DNA of 10,966 bases from CAYLSO01 sp964386525. Lineage in GTDB: Bacteria; Eisenbacteria; RBG-16-71-46; DASYSL01. The position numbers and the translations under genes are program-made. The DNA is taken from positions 1 to 10,966 of the forward strand of contig CAYLSO010000120.1 in the NCBI GenBank assembly GCA_964386525.1. Direction: 5' to 3'. Every line of letters starts with the position of its first letter. The first letter of the stretch is position 1. Under the pieces are notes generated by a model. The model worked only from the letters and a program-made list of their open reading frames with translations, searched no databases and was not told the origin of the DNA. Below are positions 1 to 7,615 of the stretch, piece after piece.

Positions 1-1351
1 CCGCCCCCTTGGCGGCCACCCGGCGCAGCAGCCGCTCCAGCTTGACCAGCACCGACTCCAGCGACAGCACCTTGCCCAGCCCGCCGCAGCTCCGGCAGTC
101 CTCCGAGTAGTAGTGGAACAGCGACGGCCGCTCGCGCTGGCGGGTCATCTCCACCAGGCCGAGGTCGGAGACCGCGAAGGCCTTGGTGCGCGAGCGGTCG
201 CGCCGCAGGTGGTTGCGCAGGTCGTCGACCACCGTCTTGCGGTTGGTCTCGCTCTCCATGTCGATGAAGTCGATGACGATGATGCCGCCCAGGTCGCGCA
301 GCCGCAGCTGGCGGGCGATCTCGCGGGCCGCCTCGAGGTTGGTCTTGAAGATGGTCTCTTCCTGGTCCTTCTTGCCGGTGAAGCGGCCGGTGTTGACGTC
401 GATCGACACCAATGCCTCGGTGTGGTCGATGACGATGTAGCCGCCCTTCTTCAGCCACACCTTGCGCTCGAAGGTCTTCTCGATCTGCGCCTCGATGCCG
501 AAGTAGTCGAAGATCGGCGAGCGCCCCTTGTAGAGGCGCACGCGCTCGCGCAGCCCGGGCGAGATGGCGCGCAGGTAGTTCAGCACCTCGCGGTGGACTT
601 CCTTGTCGTCGATGACCATCTCGTCGACGTCCTCGGTGAAGATGTCGCGCACCAGGCCGGTGGCCAGGTCCATCTCGCGGTGCACCAGGGCCGGGGCGCG
701 CACCGAGGCCGCCTTGCGCTCCACCTTCTCCCACAGCTGGGTGAGGTAGCGCACATCGTTGCCGAATTCCTTGGCGCTCTGCCCCTCCCCCGCCGTGCGC
801 ACGATCAGACCGGCGCCGCCGGGGATCAGCTCGTGGATGATCTGCTTGAGGCGCGTGCGCTCGCCGCGGTCCTCGATGCGGCGCGACACGCCGACGTGGT
901 CCACCCCCGGCATGAGCACCGAGTAGCGGCCGGGCAGCGACAGCTGCTGCGTGACGCGCGGGCCCTTGGTGCCGATCGACTCCTTGGTGACCTGGACGAG
1001 CACTTCCTGGCCCTTCTCCAGGCGGTCCTCGATCTTGGGCACGGCGCGGCGGCCGCGGCGCCCGCGCTGCGGGGCGTGCAGGTCGCCGTTGTCGTCGAGG
1101 TCTTCATCCTCGAGATTGAGGGCCGAGTCGGCCAGGTCGGAGGCGTGCAGGAAGGCGGTCTTGGGGAGCCCGATCTCGACGAAGGCGGCCTGCATGCCGG
1201 GCAGCACGGCGTTCACCCGGCCCTTGTAGATGTCCCCGAGGCTGTGGCGACGGTCGCCGCGCTCGACGAACAGCTCCACCAGGTCCTTGTCCTCGACGAT
1301 GGCGATGCGGGTCTCGTGGGAGTCCGCGTTGATGACGATGCTCTTGCGCAT
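1..1351 (-). CDS. rng: Ribonuclease E/G family endoribonuclease (3' end cut by window)
   Basis: Single-strand-specific endoribonuclease of the RNase E/G family, which acts in the cytoplasm on rRNA precursors and mRNA. The 450 codons seen begin MRKSIVINAD. An S1 RNA-binding domain (about residues 38-145, with GDIYKGRV and AAFVEIG) is interrupted at about 74-107 by an acidic then Arg/Gly-rich insert. The DNase-I-like catalytic part carries SIDVNTGRF (Asp318) and GGIIVIDFIDM (Asp361). Their spacing of 43 residues matches Asp303/Asp346 of E. coli RNase E. The zinc-link pair Cys419/Cys422 (DCRSCGG) is also at the family spacing. The ATG at 1351 lies 4 nt after the stop of the upstream radical-SAM gene, and no separate strong Shine-Dalgarno is visible, so translational coupling is likely. 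The C-terminal tail and any RNase E-type scaffold region lie outside the window, so RNase G versus E cannot be decided; the short, G-like form is more likely. Confidence 0.96.
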   Translation of the reverse strand, partial: MRKSIVINADSHETRIAIVEDKDLVELFVERGDRRHSLGDIYKGRVNAVLPGMQAAFVEIGLPKTAFLHASDLADSALNLEDEDLDDNGDLHAPQRGRRGRRAVPKIEDRLEKGQEVLVQVTKESIGTKGPRVTQQLSLPGRYSVLMPGVDHVGVSRRIEDRGERTRLKQIIHELIPGGAGLIVRTAGEGQSAKEFGNDVRYLTQLWEKVERKAASVRAPALVHREMDLATGLVRDIFTEDVDEMVIDDKEVHREVLNYLRAISPGLRERVRLYKGRSPIFDYFGIEAQIEKTFERKVWLKKGGYIVIDHTEALVSIDVNTGRFTGKKDQEETIFKTNLEAAREIARQLRLRDLGGIIVIDFIDMESETNRKTVVDDLRNHLRRDRSRTKAFAVSDLGLVEMTRQRERPSLFHYYSEDCRSCGGLGKVLSLESVLVKLERLLRRVAAKGA

Positions 1352-1355
1352 GGGT

Positions 1356-4043
1356 CTATCCCATGGCGCGGCTCGTCTCCGGGAGGGGAGCCGCGACCGA
1401 GGAAAGCAACTCGAACGGGTCGAGACGCCGATCCCCAGCCGTTGCCCACAATCCCGTGCGCTCCACGGCTGCCAACCGCGGGTCCGCTCCGGGGAGGAGC
1501 TGCGCGAGCAGTTCCTCCGGGCGGGCCTGGCAGCCGGGAGTCATGCGGATCCAGAAATCGAGGCCTTGCCCGGAAGCCAGCGGCTCCACGGCCTCGAGCG
1601 ACGGGCGGATGTCGATGGTCCTCGGCCCGTCTTTCCCGTTCCGCGTCACGAGAATCTGGTCACGTCCTAAGATCTCGGCCGCCGCTCGTGAGAGCCTTTC
1701 CTCCAGAGCGGCTGGCGTCCACCCGCCTTCCTCCAAGTAGGCATCCGTGAACCGGATGCGGTAGGCCGCGGTGTCCAGGGCGCTCATCAGCGAGGCGGTC
1801 CGATACAAGATGGGACGCCACCCGGTCACCTGCAGCCCCTCCGGGAGGAGCGGGTTCAACGTCTCGAGCAGATCGGCGGCCGGCGGCCGCGCGAATTCCA
1901 GGTCCAAGTACTCGGCCAGCGACGTCTGCCCCAGGGGCAGCGGCGGGCCGAAAGACATCCGGATGTGAGGCCGGAAGCCCTGGCTCATGGCCACGGGCAA
2001 ACGGCTGCGGCGCAGCGCCCTTTCCCACACCCGCAACAGCTCCAGGTGGGCGACGAAGCGCAGCGCCTCCCCCTTGAGGAAACGCAGGCGGAAGCGGATC
2101 GCCATGGCCAGGCTGGCCGCGATCGGCAGCTTGGCGGCCCGGCGCGCGGCCGGGCCCGGGCCCTGGACGAGCGCAGGCGCGGGGACCGTTTCCGGATCCC
2201 CGGGCCGGCGGCCGGTGGGCGAGAGGCGATCGGGACAATCGGGGATGCCGCAGGCGTGGCAGGACGCCAGCCGGCAGTCCACGGTGACCGCGGCCCGCCG
2301 CGCCTTCTCCCGCTCCTTGAGCAGGAATCCGCGGGACACCGGCGAGCGCAGGTGCTCCCAGCACTGCGGCACGTCGTCGCGCCGCGCCTCGAGGTAGCGC
2401 GCCGCGTCGATTCCGAGGTCGGCGAAGACGGACGTCCAGGTCGCGAAGCGCAGATGCTCGGTCCAGCCGTCGAAGCGGCAGCCCCGCTTCCAGGCCTCGA
2501 GGACCGCCGGCCCCAGCCGGCGGTCGCCGCGCGAGAAGACGCCCTCGAGGAAGGCGGTCTCGGAGTCGCGCCACTTGAGCACCAGCGGCGTGCCGCGCAC
2601 CCGCGAGCGCAACAGGCGCACCTTCTCCTCGATGAGGGCCGAGGCGTCCTGGGCCTCCCACTGGAAAGGAGTCTGCGCCTTGGGCACATGCGGCGAGAGG
2701 GAGAGGGTGACCGTGAAGCGGCCGTTCCGAGCCGCCTGCCGGCCGGCGGCCAGCGCCCTCTTGGACAGGTCCGCGATGCCCACCAGATCCTCGGGGCGCT
2801 CGCCGGGCAGGCCGATCATGAAGTAGAGCTTGGCCCCTGTGTACCCCTGCCGCGCGGCCAGGGACACCGATTCGAGCAGCTCTTCGTCGCGGACCCCCTT
2901 GTTGATCACGTCGCGCAGGCGCTGGCTGCCGGCTTCCGGCGCCAGCGTGAGGTGCCCCGACTTGCTCTCGCCCAGCGTGCGGGCCAGCGACTCGGGCAGC
3001 GTGCCCGGGCGGGTCGAGGGCAGCGAGATGGCCACCGGGACGCCGCACAGGTCCCGGACGAGCTGGTCCACCGCCGCCACGATCTCGGTGTGGTCGGTGG
3101 TGGAGAGCGACATGAGCGAGACCTCGTCCCAGCCGGTGTTGGCGAGGCCGGTCAGCGCCTCGTTCACGATCTGGGCCGGCGGTTTCTGGCGCACCGGGCG
3201 GTTGATCATGCCGGCTTGGCAGAAGCGGCAGCCGCGGGTGCAACCGCGCATGACTTCGACGGTGAGCCGGTCGTGCGTGATCTGGGCCAGGGGCACGAGG
3301 GGCTTGTCGGGGTAGTATTCCGGCTTGAGGGTTTCGACCCATGCCCCCTGCACCGACGCGGGCCAGCCGGGGCGCGCCTGCGCCACCAGGTAGCCCTGCG
3401 CGCTCTCCACAAGGTCGTAGCCCGCCGGCACGTAGATGCTGCCGGCGGCCGCCAGCCGGCGCAGCGGCTCCGGGCGGGCGAACTCGCCGCCCGCCCAGCG
3501 CTCGGTGAGGGCGGCGACGCGCTGGACGACCTCTTCCCCGTCCCCCAGGACGAAGGCGTCGAAGTAGTCCGCCATCGGCTCGGGGGCGTAGGCGGCGTGC
3601 CCCCCGCCGATGATCAGCGGGTCGTCCTCGCCGCGCTCCCGGGCGAGCAGCGGCACGCCCCCCAGGTCGAGCATGTTGAGGATGTTGGTGTAGTGCAGCT
3701 CGTACTGCAGGGAGAAGCCGACGAGGTCGAAATCGGACAGCGGCCGCTGCGACTCCAGCGACAGCAGCGGCAGGCCGCGCGAGCGCAGCGCGCGCTCGGC
3801 GTCCGGCCACGGCGCGAAGCAGAACTCCGCCAGGGTCCCGGGGCGCCGGTTCAGGATGTGATAGAGAATCCGCAGACCGGTGTGGCTCATGCCGATCTCG
3901 TAGGCGTCGCCGAGGGCGAGCACGATCCGCAGGCCGGCCCGGTCGAAGTCCTTCGGGACGCGGTTCTGCGCGCTGCCGACGTACCGGTCGGGACGGCTGA
4001 CGAGGGGGAGCACGAAGCGCTCGACACCCGATCGTTGATTCAA
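1356..4043 (-). CDS. B12-binding-type radical SAM protein (TIGR03960-like) fused to a DUF2344 / TIGR03936-like domain
   Basis: Conserved protein of unknown reaction. I chose the TTG start at 4043 because GGAG lies 7 nt upstream and homology begins a few residues later (RPDRYVG); an in-frame ATG at 4157 would add 38 unconserved residues. The protein is then 895 aa. The N-terminal cobalamin-binding-like part shows DAYEIGMSHTG (about 46-56) and GGGHAAYAPEP (146-156). The radical-SAM [4Fe-4S] ligands are Cys268, Cys272 and Cys275 (CTRGCRFC), followed by TLAPEAGSQRLR (366-377) and GLPGER (411-416). A second Cys group (590, 595, 598, 603) could bind metal. After a Pro/Ala-rich linker, about 648-867 is the DUF2344 domain (HLELLRVWERALRR, then GFRPHIRMSFGPPLPLG). 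In many bacteria these two parts are neighbouring genes just upstream of RNase E/G and then rplU-rpmA. The same order here supports an RNA- or ribosome-related role, which is inference. Confidence 0.93.
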   Translation of the reverse strand: MNQRSGVERFVLPLVSRPDRYVGSAQNRVPKDFDRAGLRIVLALGDAYEIGMSHTGLRILYHILNRRPGTLAEFCFAPWPDAERALRSRGLPLLSLESQRPLSDFDLVGFSLQYELHYTNILNMLDLGGVPLLARERGEDDPLIIGGGHAAYAPEPMADYFDAFVLGDGEEVVQRVAALTERWAGGEFARPEPLRRLAAAGSIYVPAGYDLVESAQGYLVAQARPGWPASVQGAWVETLKPEYYPDKPLVPLAQITHDRLTVEVMRGCTRGCRFCQAGMINRPVRQKPPAQIVNEALTGLANTGWDEVSLMSLSTTDHTEIVAAVDQLVRDLCGVPVAISLPSTRPGTLPESLARTLGESKSGHLTLAPEAGSQRLRDVINKGVRDEELLESVSLAARQGYTGAKLYFMIGLPGERPEDLVGIADLSKRALAAGRQAARNGRFTVTLSLSPHVPKAQTPFQWEAQDASALIEEKVRLLRSRVRGTPLVLKWRDSETAFLEGVFSRGDRRLGPAVLEAWKRGCRFDGWTEHLRFATWTSVFADLGIDAARYLEARRDDVPQCWEHLRSPVSRGFLLKEREKARRAAVTVDCRLASCHACGIPDCPDRLSPTGRRPGDPETVPAPALVQGPGPAARRAAKLPIAASLAMAIRFRLRFLKGEALRFVAHLELLRVWERALRRSRLPVAMSQGFRPHIRMSFGPPLPLGQTSLAEYLDLEFARPPAADLLETLNPLLPEGLQVTGWRPILYRTASLMSALDTAAYRIRFTDAYLEEGGWTPAALEERLSRAAAEILGRDQILVTRNGKDGPRTIDIRPSLEAVEPLASGQGLDFWIRMTPGCQARPEELLAQLLPGADPRLAAVERTGLWATAGDRRLDPFELLSSVAAPLPETSRAMG

Positions 4044-4050
4044 ATCATGA

Positions 4051-4054
4051 CTCC
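4051..4054 (-). promoter_or_regulatory. Shine-Dalgarno for the radical-SAM gene TTG start
   Basis: GGAG on the minus strand, 7 nt before TTG at 4043. This spacing, together with the start of family homology, decides the TTG over the ATG at 4157. A TTGACA hexamer (minus strand, 4096-4091) lies upstream but has no convincing -10 at 16-18 nt, so the promoter is not assigned. Confidence 0.6.
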
Positions 4055-4170
4055 GCACGCGGCGCCAATGGGCGGCGCGGCCTGGCTCGATGTCAAGGCC
4101 GGCGAGAATCCCAAGTCCGATTCTGGCGGCGCGCTCCGCCAAGCCGCGGAACAGCACCGCACGAAAGGTC

Positions 4171-4176
4171 TATAAT
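4171..4176 (+). promoter_or_regulatory. Putative -10 box upstream of the eIF-2B-like gene
   Basis: An exact TATAAT in otherwise very GC-rich DNA, within the 220-bp divergent intergenic gap and 87 nt before the TTG start at 4264. The hexamer 17 nt upstream (GGAACA, 4148-4153) matches only half of the -35 consensus. A start near 4183 would give a leader of about 80 nt. The rest of the gap (4044-4263) shows no other clear element. Confidence 0.4.
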
Positions 4177-4251
4177 CACGCTATCACAAGGATTTACGGG
4201 CAGCAAGCCGAACCCTGGGCCGCCCTCCGGCGGCCGGCCGGGAGTCCCGGC

Positions 4252-4260
4252 GAGGAGGAG
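4252..4260 (+). promoter_or_regulatory. Shine-Dalgarno for the eIF-2B-like gene TTG start
   Basis: GAGGAGGAG ends 3 nt before TTG at 4264, with its GGAGG core 5 nt from the start. It sets the start well downstream of the first in-frame ATG at 4090, whose extra 58 residues would span the putative promoter and do not resemble the family. Confidence 0.65.
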
Positions 4261-4263
4261 ACG

Positions 4264-5217
4264 TTGATCCATCGCGATCCGCAGTCGGACCCGCCGAGCG
4301 GCCCGCAGCCCGACCCCGCTCCCGGCCCCCGGCCCGCCGCCGGGGACGTGCTCCACGCCGCCGCCGCTGCGGCTGCCGCCGCCCTGCGGGAGACCGGCCC
4401 CCGCCCCGAGCGGCTCGCCCCCGCCCTGCGCCGCGTATGCCACGCCCAGCCGGCGGCCGGGTCGGTCCTGCGCCTGGCCGCCCGGGCCCTGGAGGTGGCC
4501 GAGGCGGCGAGGCGGCGAGGGGACGGCGAGGCGGACGCGGCCCGCGCCGTGCTCGAGGCGGTCGCCGCCTTCGCCGCCGACTGCGGCGCGGCCGCCGCCC
4601 GCGTGGCATCGCAGGCCGCCGGGGTCGTCCCGGCCGCGGGCTGGGTGGCCGCCTTCGGCCGCGCGGCTCTCGTCGAGCGGGCCCTGCTGGAGGTCCAGGC
4701 TGCCGGCCGCCCGCTGCGGGTGCTGCTGTCCGAGGCGCGGCCGCTGCTCGAGGGCCGCGGCCTGGCCCGGCGATTGAGTGCGGCGGGCGTGCCGTGCTGG
4801 CTCACGACCGACGCCGCCGCGGCGCTCCTGCTGCCGCAGGCGGGTGCGCTGCTCGTGGCCGCCGACGCCGTGCTGCCGCGCGTCTTCCTGCACCGGCCCG
4901 GCGGCTTTGCGCTGCTGCTCGCAGCCCGCGAGAGCAACGTGCCCGCCTACGCCCTGGCCCCGCGCGCCCGCTTCGTGCCCGCCGAGGCGCGTCTGCTCGA
5001 GCTCGGAGAGCGCGGCGGCGAGGAGGTGTGGGAGGACGCCCCGGCGGGCGTGTCGGTGCGCAATCCGGGGGCCGAGGAGATCCCGCTCGCCCTGGTGCGC
5101 GGCGTGATCACCGAGGACGCCGTGCTCCCTCCCGGCGAGGCCGGCGTCTTCGCCGCCGGCCTCTCGGTGCCCGAGGCGCTGCACCACGAGTGGGGCAAGC
5201 TGCCGGGGGAGAAGTGA
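4264..5217 (+). CDS. Degenerate eIF-2B alpha/beta/delta (MtnA-like fold) family protein
   Basis: A 317-aa protein from the TTG at 4264. The C-terminal half follows the eIF-2B/MtnA/ribose-1,5-bisphosphate isomerase pattern: LLSEARPLLEGRGLARRL (about 154-171), a loop with TTDAAAALLL (181-190), ALLVAADAVLP (195-205), a vPayalAP strand (226-233), then NPGAEEIPLALVRGVITED (267-285). Asp201 sits where the catalytic Asp of sugar-phosphate isomerases of this fold lies. However, the usual GAD and NKxGT sequences are replaced by AAD and LHRPGGF. The N-terminus (1-45) is low-complexity Pro/Ala, with a run of Ala at 32-40, and the helical domain follows. Activity cannot be predicted: it could be a sugar-phosphate isomerase relative, a nucleotide-sensing regulator, or an inactive paralogue. 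It is transcribed away from the radical-SAM gene and converges on the cytochrome gene with 31 bp between them, and it appears to be monocistronic. Confidence 0.82.
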   Translation: MIHRDPQSDPPSGPQPDPAPGPRPAAGDVLHAAAAAAAAALRETGPRPERLAPALRRVCHAQPAAGSVLRLAARALEVAEAARRRGDGEADAARAVLEAVAAFAADCGAAAARVASQAAGVVPAAGWVAAFGRAALVERALLEVQAAGRPLRVLLSEARPLLEGRGLARRLSAAGVPCWLTTDAAAALLLPQAGALLVAADAVLPRVFLHRPGGFALLLAARESNVPAYALAPRARFVPAEARLLELGERGGEEVWEDAPAGVSVRNPGAEEIPLALVRGVITEDAVLPPGEAGVFAAGLSVPEALHHEWGKLPGEK

Positions 5218-5227
5218 GACGGGCGAA

Positions 5228-5241
5228 CCGGCGCGCGCCGG
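5228..5241. repeat. 14-bp perfect palindrome between convergent genes
   Basis: CCGGCGC followed directly by its reverse complement GCGCCGG, flanked by GGGC (5221-5224) and GCCC (5245-5248). It sits in the 31-bp gap between the convergent stops at 5217 and 5249. It could act as a bidirectional hairpin, but it has no T-tract on either strand and a very short loop. Chance palindromes are common in DNA this GC-rich. Confidence 0.3.
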
Positions 5242-5248
5242 CCTGCCC

Positions 5249-7615
5249 CTAGCGCCCCGCCCCCGCCCCCGCTGCCGCCGCGCGGCGCGCGAAGCGCTCG
5301 CGCGTCTCCGGCGGCAGCGCCGCGTTCGCCGCCGCCTGCGCGTATACCCGGCGCGCCTCGGCGACGCGGCCGAGGCCCTCGTAGGTCTCGCCGAGGAGCA
5401 GGTGGGCGTCGCCGTACGCGGGCTGCTCCGCGAGCAGCCGCCGCAGCTCGCGGATCGCCTCCTCCGGGCGCCCCATCTGCCGCTCGACGTAGGCCAGGGT
5501 GTAGGCGTAGCGGGCTTCGGCCGGCCGCAGCTCGACCGCCCGGCGCGCCCAGCGCGCGGCCTCCGGCCGGCCCCGCTCCGCGAGCAGCACCCCGAGGTTG
5601 AAAGCCGCCGGGGCCAGGGTCGAATCGTCCTGCAGGGCCTGGCGCAGGGCCTGCTCCGCCTCGGCGCTCCGCCGCTGCTCCGCCAGCAGCAGCCCGAGGT
5701 TGAAGTGCGCCGGAGCGCTGGCGGGCTCCCGGCGGAGCGCGGCGCGCAGACTCCGCTCCGCGTCGCCCGCCCGCCCCGCGGCGCCGTAGGCGAGCGCGAG
5801 ATTGACCAGCACCGGCGCCGAGTCCGGCCGTAGCCGCCGCGCCGTCTCGAGGGCCGCGACGGCGCGCGGGGCGTCTCCGCGGTCGAGGTAGAAGCCCCCC
5901 AGGCTGTGGTGCGAGGCGTAATCGTCCGGCCGGGAGCGCAGCGCAGTCAGGTACTCCTCTGTGGCGCGATCGAGCCGCGTCCGGTCGGCGAGAGCGAGCG
6001 GCCCGCGCGGCACGCCGGCCAAAGACGCCGCGGCCTGCACCCGCACCAAGCGCAGCGGATCGGCGGTCGCCGCCAGCAGCGCCCGCACCGTGGCGGGCGT
6101 GGGGTGGGCCTCGAGCCCGGCCGCCGCGCTGCTGCGCACCAGCGGCGACGGATCGCGCAGCGCGGCCAGGATCACCGGCCACTTGCGCGGGTCCTCGCAG
6201 GCGCCCAGCAGGCGCACCAGCGAGTTCCGGTACACCTCGTCGCCTTCCGTCCGGGAGACGTAGGCGAGCATCTCCGGCAGCTGCGACCAGTCCCGCCGCC
6301 GCGCCGCCGCCACCAAGCCGGCGCGGTGGAGCTCGGGCGCCTGGTAGTCGCGGGCCCGCCAGCGGCGCACCCAGGCGTCGGCCCAGCGAGCGTCGCGGTC
6401 GGTGTGGCAGAGGTTGCAGGCGTTCGGCGAGCCGAAGGCCAGCGTGGCCGCCGGCAGCGGCGCCCGCAGGGAGTGGTCGGTGCGCACCATGCGCGCGAAC
6501 GCGGTCTGCGGCATGTGGCACGCCAGGCAGCGGCTGCCGGGGCTGCCCGCCGCGTGGCGGGAGTGGGCCGCCGGGTCGGCCACCTTGTCGCCGTGGCACG
6601 GCGCGCAGGCGCTGTCCGGGTGCGCGGCCTGGCGGAAGAGCCCGCTCGAGGTGTGGCACTGCATGCAGGTCATGCGCCCCGGGCGCACGCACGGGCTCAG
6701 GAGCCACTGCGTCAGGGTGTAGTTCTCTCCCAGATCGCGCCCGTCGGGGTAGAAGTCCGCGTCTTCGAGGGTGACGAGATCGAAGTTGTCGAAGTAGGGA
6801 GCGCCGGGCGCGAAGGTCGGCGTCAGCGCCGACATCTTGGCGTGGCAGGGGCCGCACAGGTCGTTCATCTGCGCGGCCGTGAACCGCTTGGTGCTGACGA
6901 TGGCGGGGTCGCGGGGCGGCTCGCCCCGGCGCGCCCGGCGGAAGACCCGCAGGTGCTCCCCCGCCGGTCCGTGACAGGTCTCGCAGTTGATGCCCGGCTC
7001 CGCCCACAGCGTGCGGTAGGAGTCGGTGGCGAGATCGTAGTGGCGCTCGAGCTGGCTGACGTGGCAGCTGAAACACGAGGTGTTGAAGGTGAACTGCGTC
7101 TCGGTCCAGTGCAGGGGCCGCTCGCCGCCGCCGGGGACGTGGCGCAGGCCGCTGGCGGCGATGTCGAACCACTCGCGCCGGCGCACGTCGTAGCCGAGCG
7201 GCAGCACCTGCAGGCGCCCGCGCTCGCGCGGCGTGAGGAAGTAGTAGACGTTCTTGCCGCCGAGGGCGTAGGCGATCGGGAGCTTCTGATCCCCGCGGGG
7301 GCCGCTCTCGAGCACGTGCGGGCTCGGCCCGGCGAGCCCGACGCGGTAGCGCGTCCCGGCGACGACCAGGTCCTGCCGCTGCGGCGTGAGGTGGCGAGCG
7401 GCGAGCGCGGCGGTGAAGGGCTGCATGGCGAGGCCGTGCCACGAGGTCGCCCACCTCTGGTGGAAGACCGCGTGGCAGGCGCGGCAGCTAGACGACCCGA
7501 CGAAGGCGCTTCCGGGGCTGTCGGTCGGGCCGCCTCCCGGCCGGCCGCAACCGCCGGCCGCCAGGGCGGCGACGACGAGTCCGAAGCCGACGATCGTCCG
7601 CATGGCCTTCATCAT
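5249..7615 (-). CDS. Octaheme c-type cytochrome lipoprotein with HEAT-like and TPR repeats
   Basis: A 788-aa exported electron-transfer protein. The N-terminus (MRTIVGFGLVVAALAAGGC) is a signal peptide with a lipobox-like end at Cys23; Ala at -3 is not ideal. Eight CxxCH haem-binding motifs start at residues 44, 181, 211, 254, 317, 337, 363 and 400. The first (CRACHAVFHQRWATSWHG) resembles the cytochrome c554 / PF13435 type. There is no CxxCK, which argues against NrfA nitrite reductase. Residues about 425-545 look like HEAT repeats (SPLVRSSAAAGLEAHP), and about 546-788 hold roughly six TPR units (AHFNLGLLLAEQRRSAEAEQAL). The ATG at 7615 overlaps the uvrA stop as ATGA; Met5 at 7603 is an alternative start. 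Substrate and redox partner are unknown. The repeats probably form a protein-docking scaffold outside the cytoplasmic membrane. Haem attachment would need a cytochrome c maturation system, which is not in the window. Confidence 0.93.
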   Translation of the reverse strand: MMKAMRTIVGFGLVVAALAAGGCGRPGGGPTDSPGSAFVGSSSCRACHAVFHQRWATSWHGLAMQPFTAALAARHLTPQRQDLVVAGTRYRVGLAGPSPHVLESGPRGDQKLPIAYALGGKNVYYFLTPRERGRLQVLPLGYDVRRREWFDIAASGLRHVPGGGERPLHWTETQFTFNTSCFSCHVSQLERHYDLATDSYRTLWAEPGINCETCHGPAGEHLRVFRRARRGEPPRDPAIVSTKRFTAAQMNDLCGPCHAKMSALTPTFAPGAPYFDNFDLVTLEDADFYPDGRDLGENYTLTQWLLSPCVRPGRMTCMQCHTSSGLFRQAAHPDSACAPCHGDKVADPAAHSRHAAGSPGSRCLACHMPQTAFARMVRTDHSLRAPLPAATLAFGSPNACNLCHTDRDARWADAWVRRWRARDYQAPELHRAGLVAAARRRDWSQLPEMLAYVSRTEGDEVYRNSLVRLLGACEDPRKWPVILAALRDPSPLVRSSAAAGLEAHPTPATVRALLAATADPLRLVRVQAAASLAGVPRGPLALADRTRLDRATEEYLTALRSRPDDYASHHSLGGFYLDRGDAPRAVAALETARRLRPDSAPVLVNLALAYGAAGRAGDAERSLRAALRREPASAPAHFNLGLLLAEQRRSAEAEQALRQALQDDSTLAPAAFNLGVLLAERGRPEAARWARRAVELRPAEARYAYTLAYVERQMGRPEEAIRELRRLLAEQPAYGDAHLLLGETYEGLGRVAEARRVYAQAAANAALPPETRERFARRAAAAGAGAGR

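Noticed and set aside
113..1750. Long plus-strand frame opposite RNase E/G and the radical-SAM gene; similar long frames at 1965-4175, 5906-7882 and 7648-10128.
   Set aside because: All are antisense to genes with clear family motifs and show His/Arg/Ala/Gly composition typical of reverse-frame shadows. No recognisable motif or start signal.
4093..5187. Minus-strand 364-codon frame opposite the eIF-2B-like gene.
   Set aside because: The plus strand has family motifs and an SD; this frame is low-complexity and would run through the divergent promoter region.
5249..7615. Identification of the cytochrome as NrfA or another named nitrogen/sulfur reductase.
   Set aside because: No CxxCK motif, haem spacing not matching NrfA, and a large repeat tail; naming a substrate is not supported.
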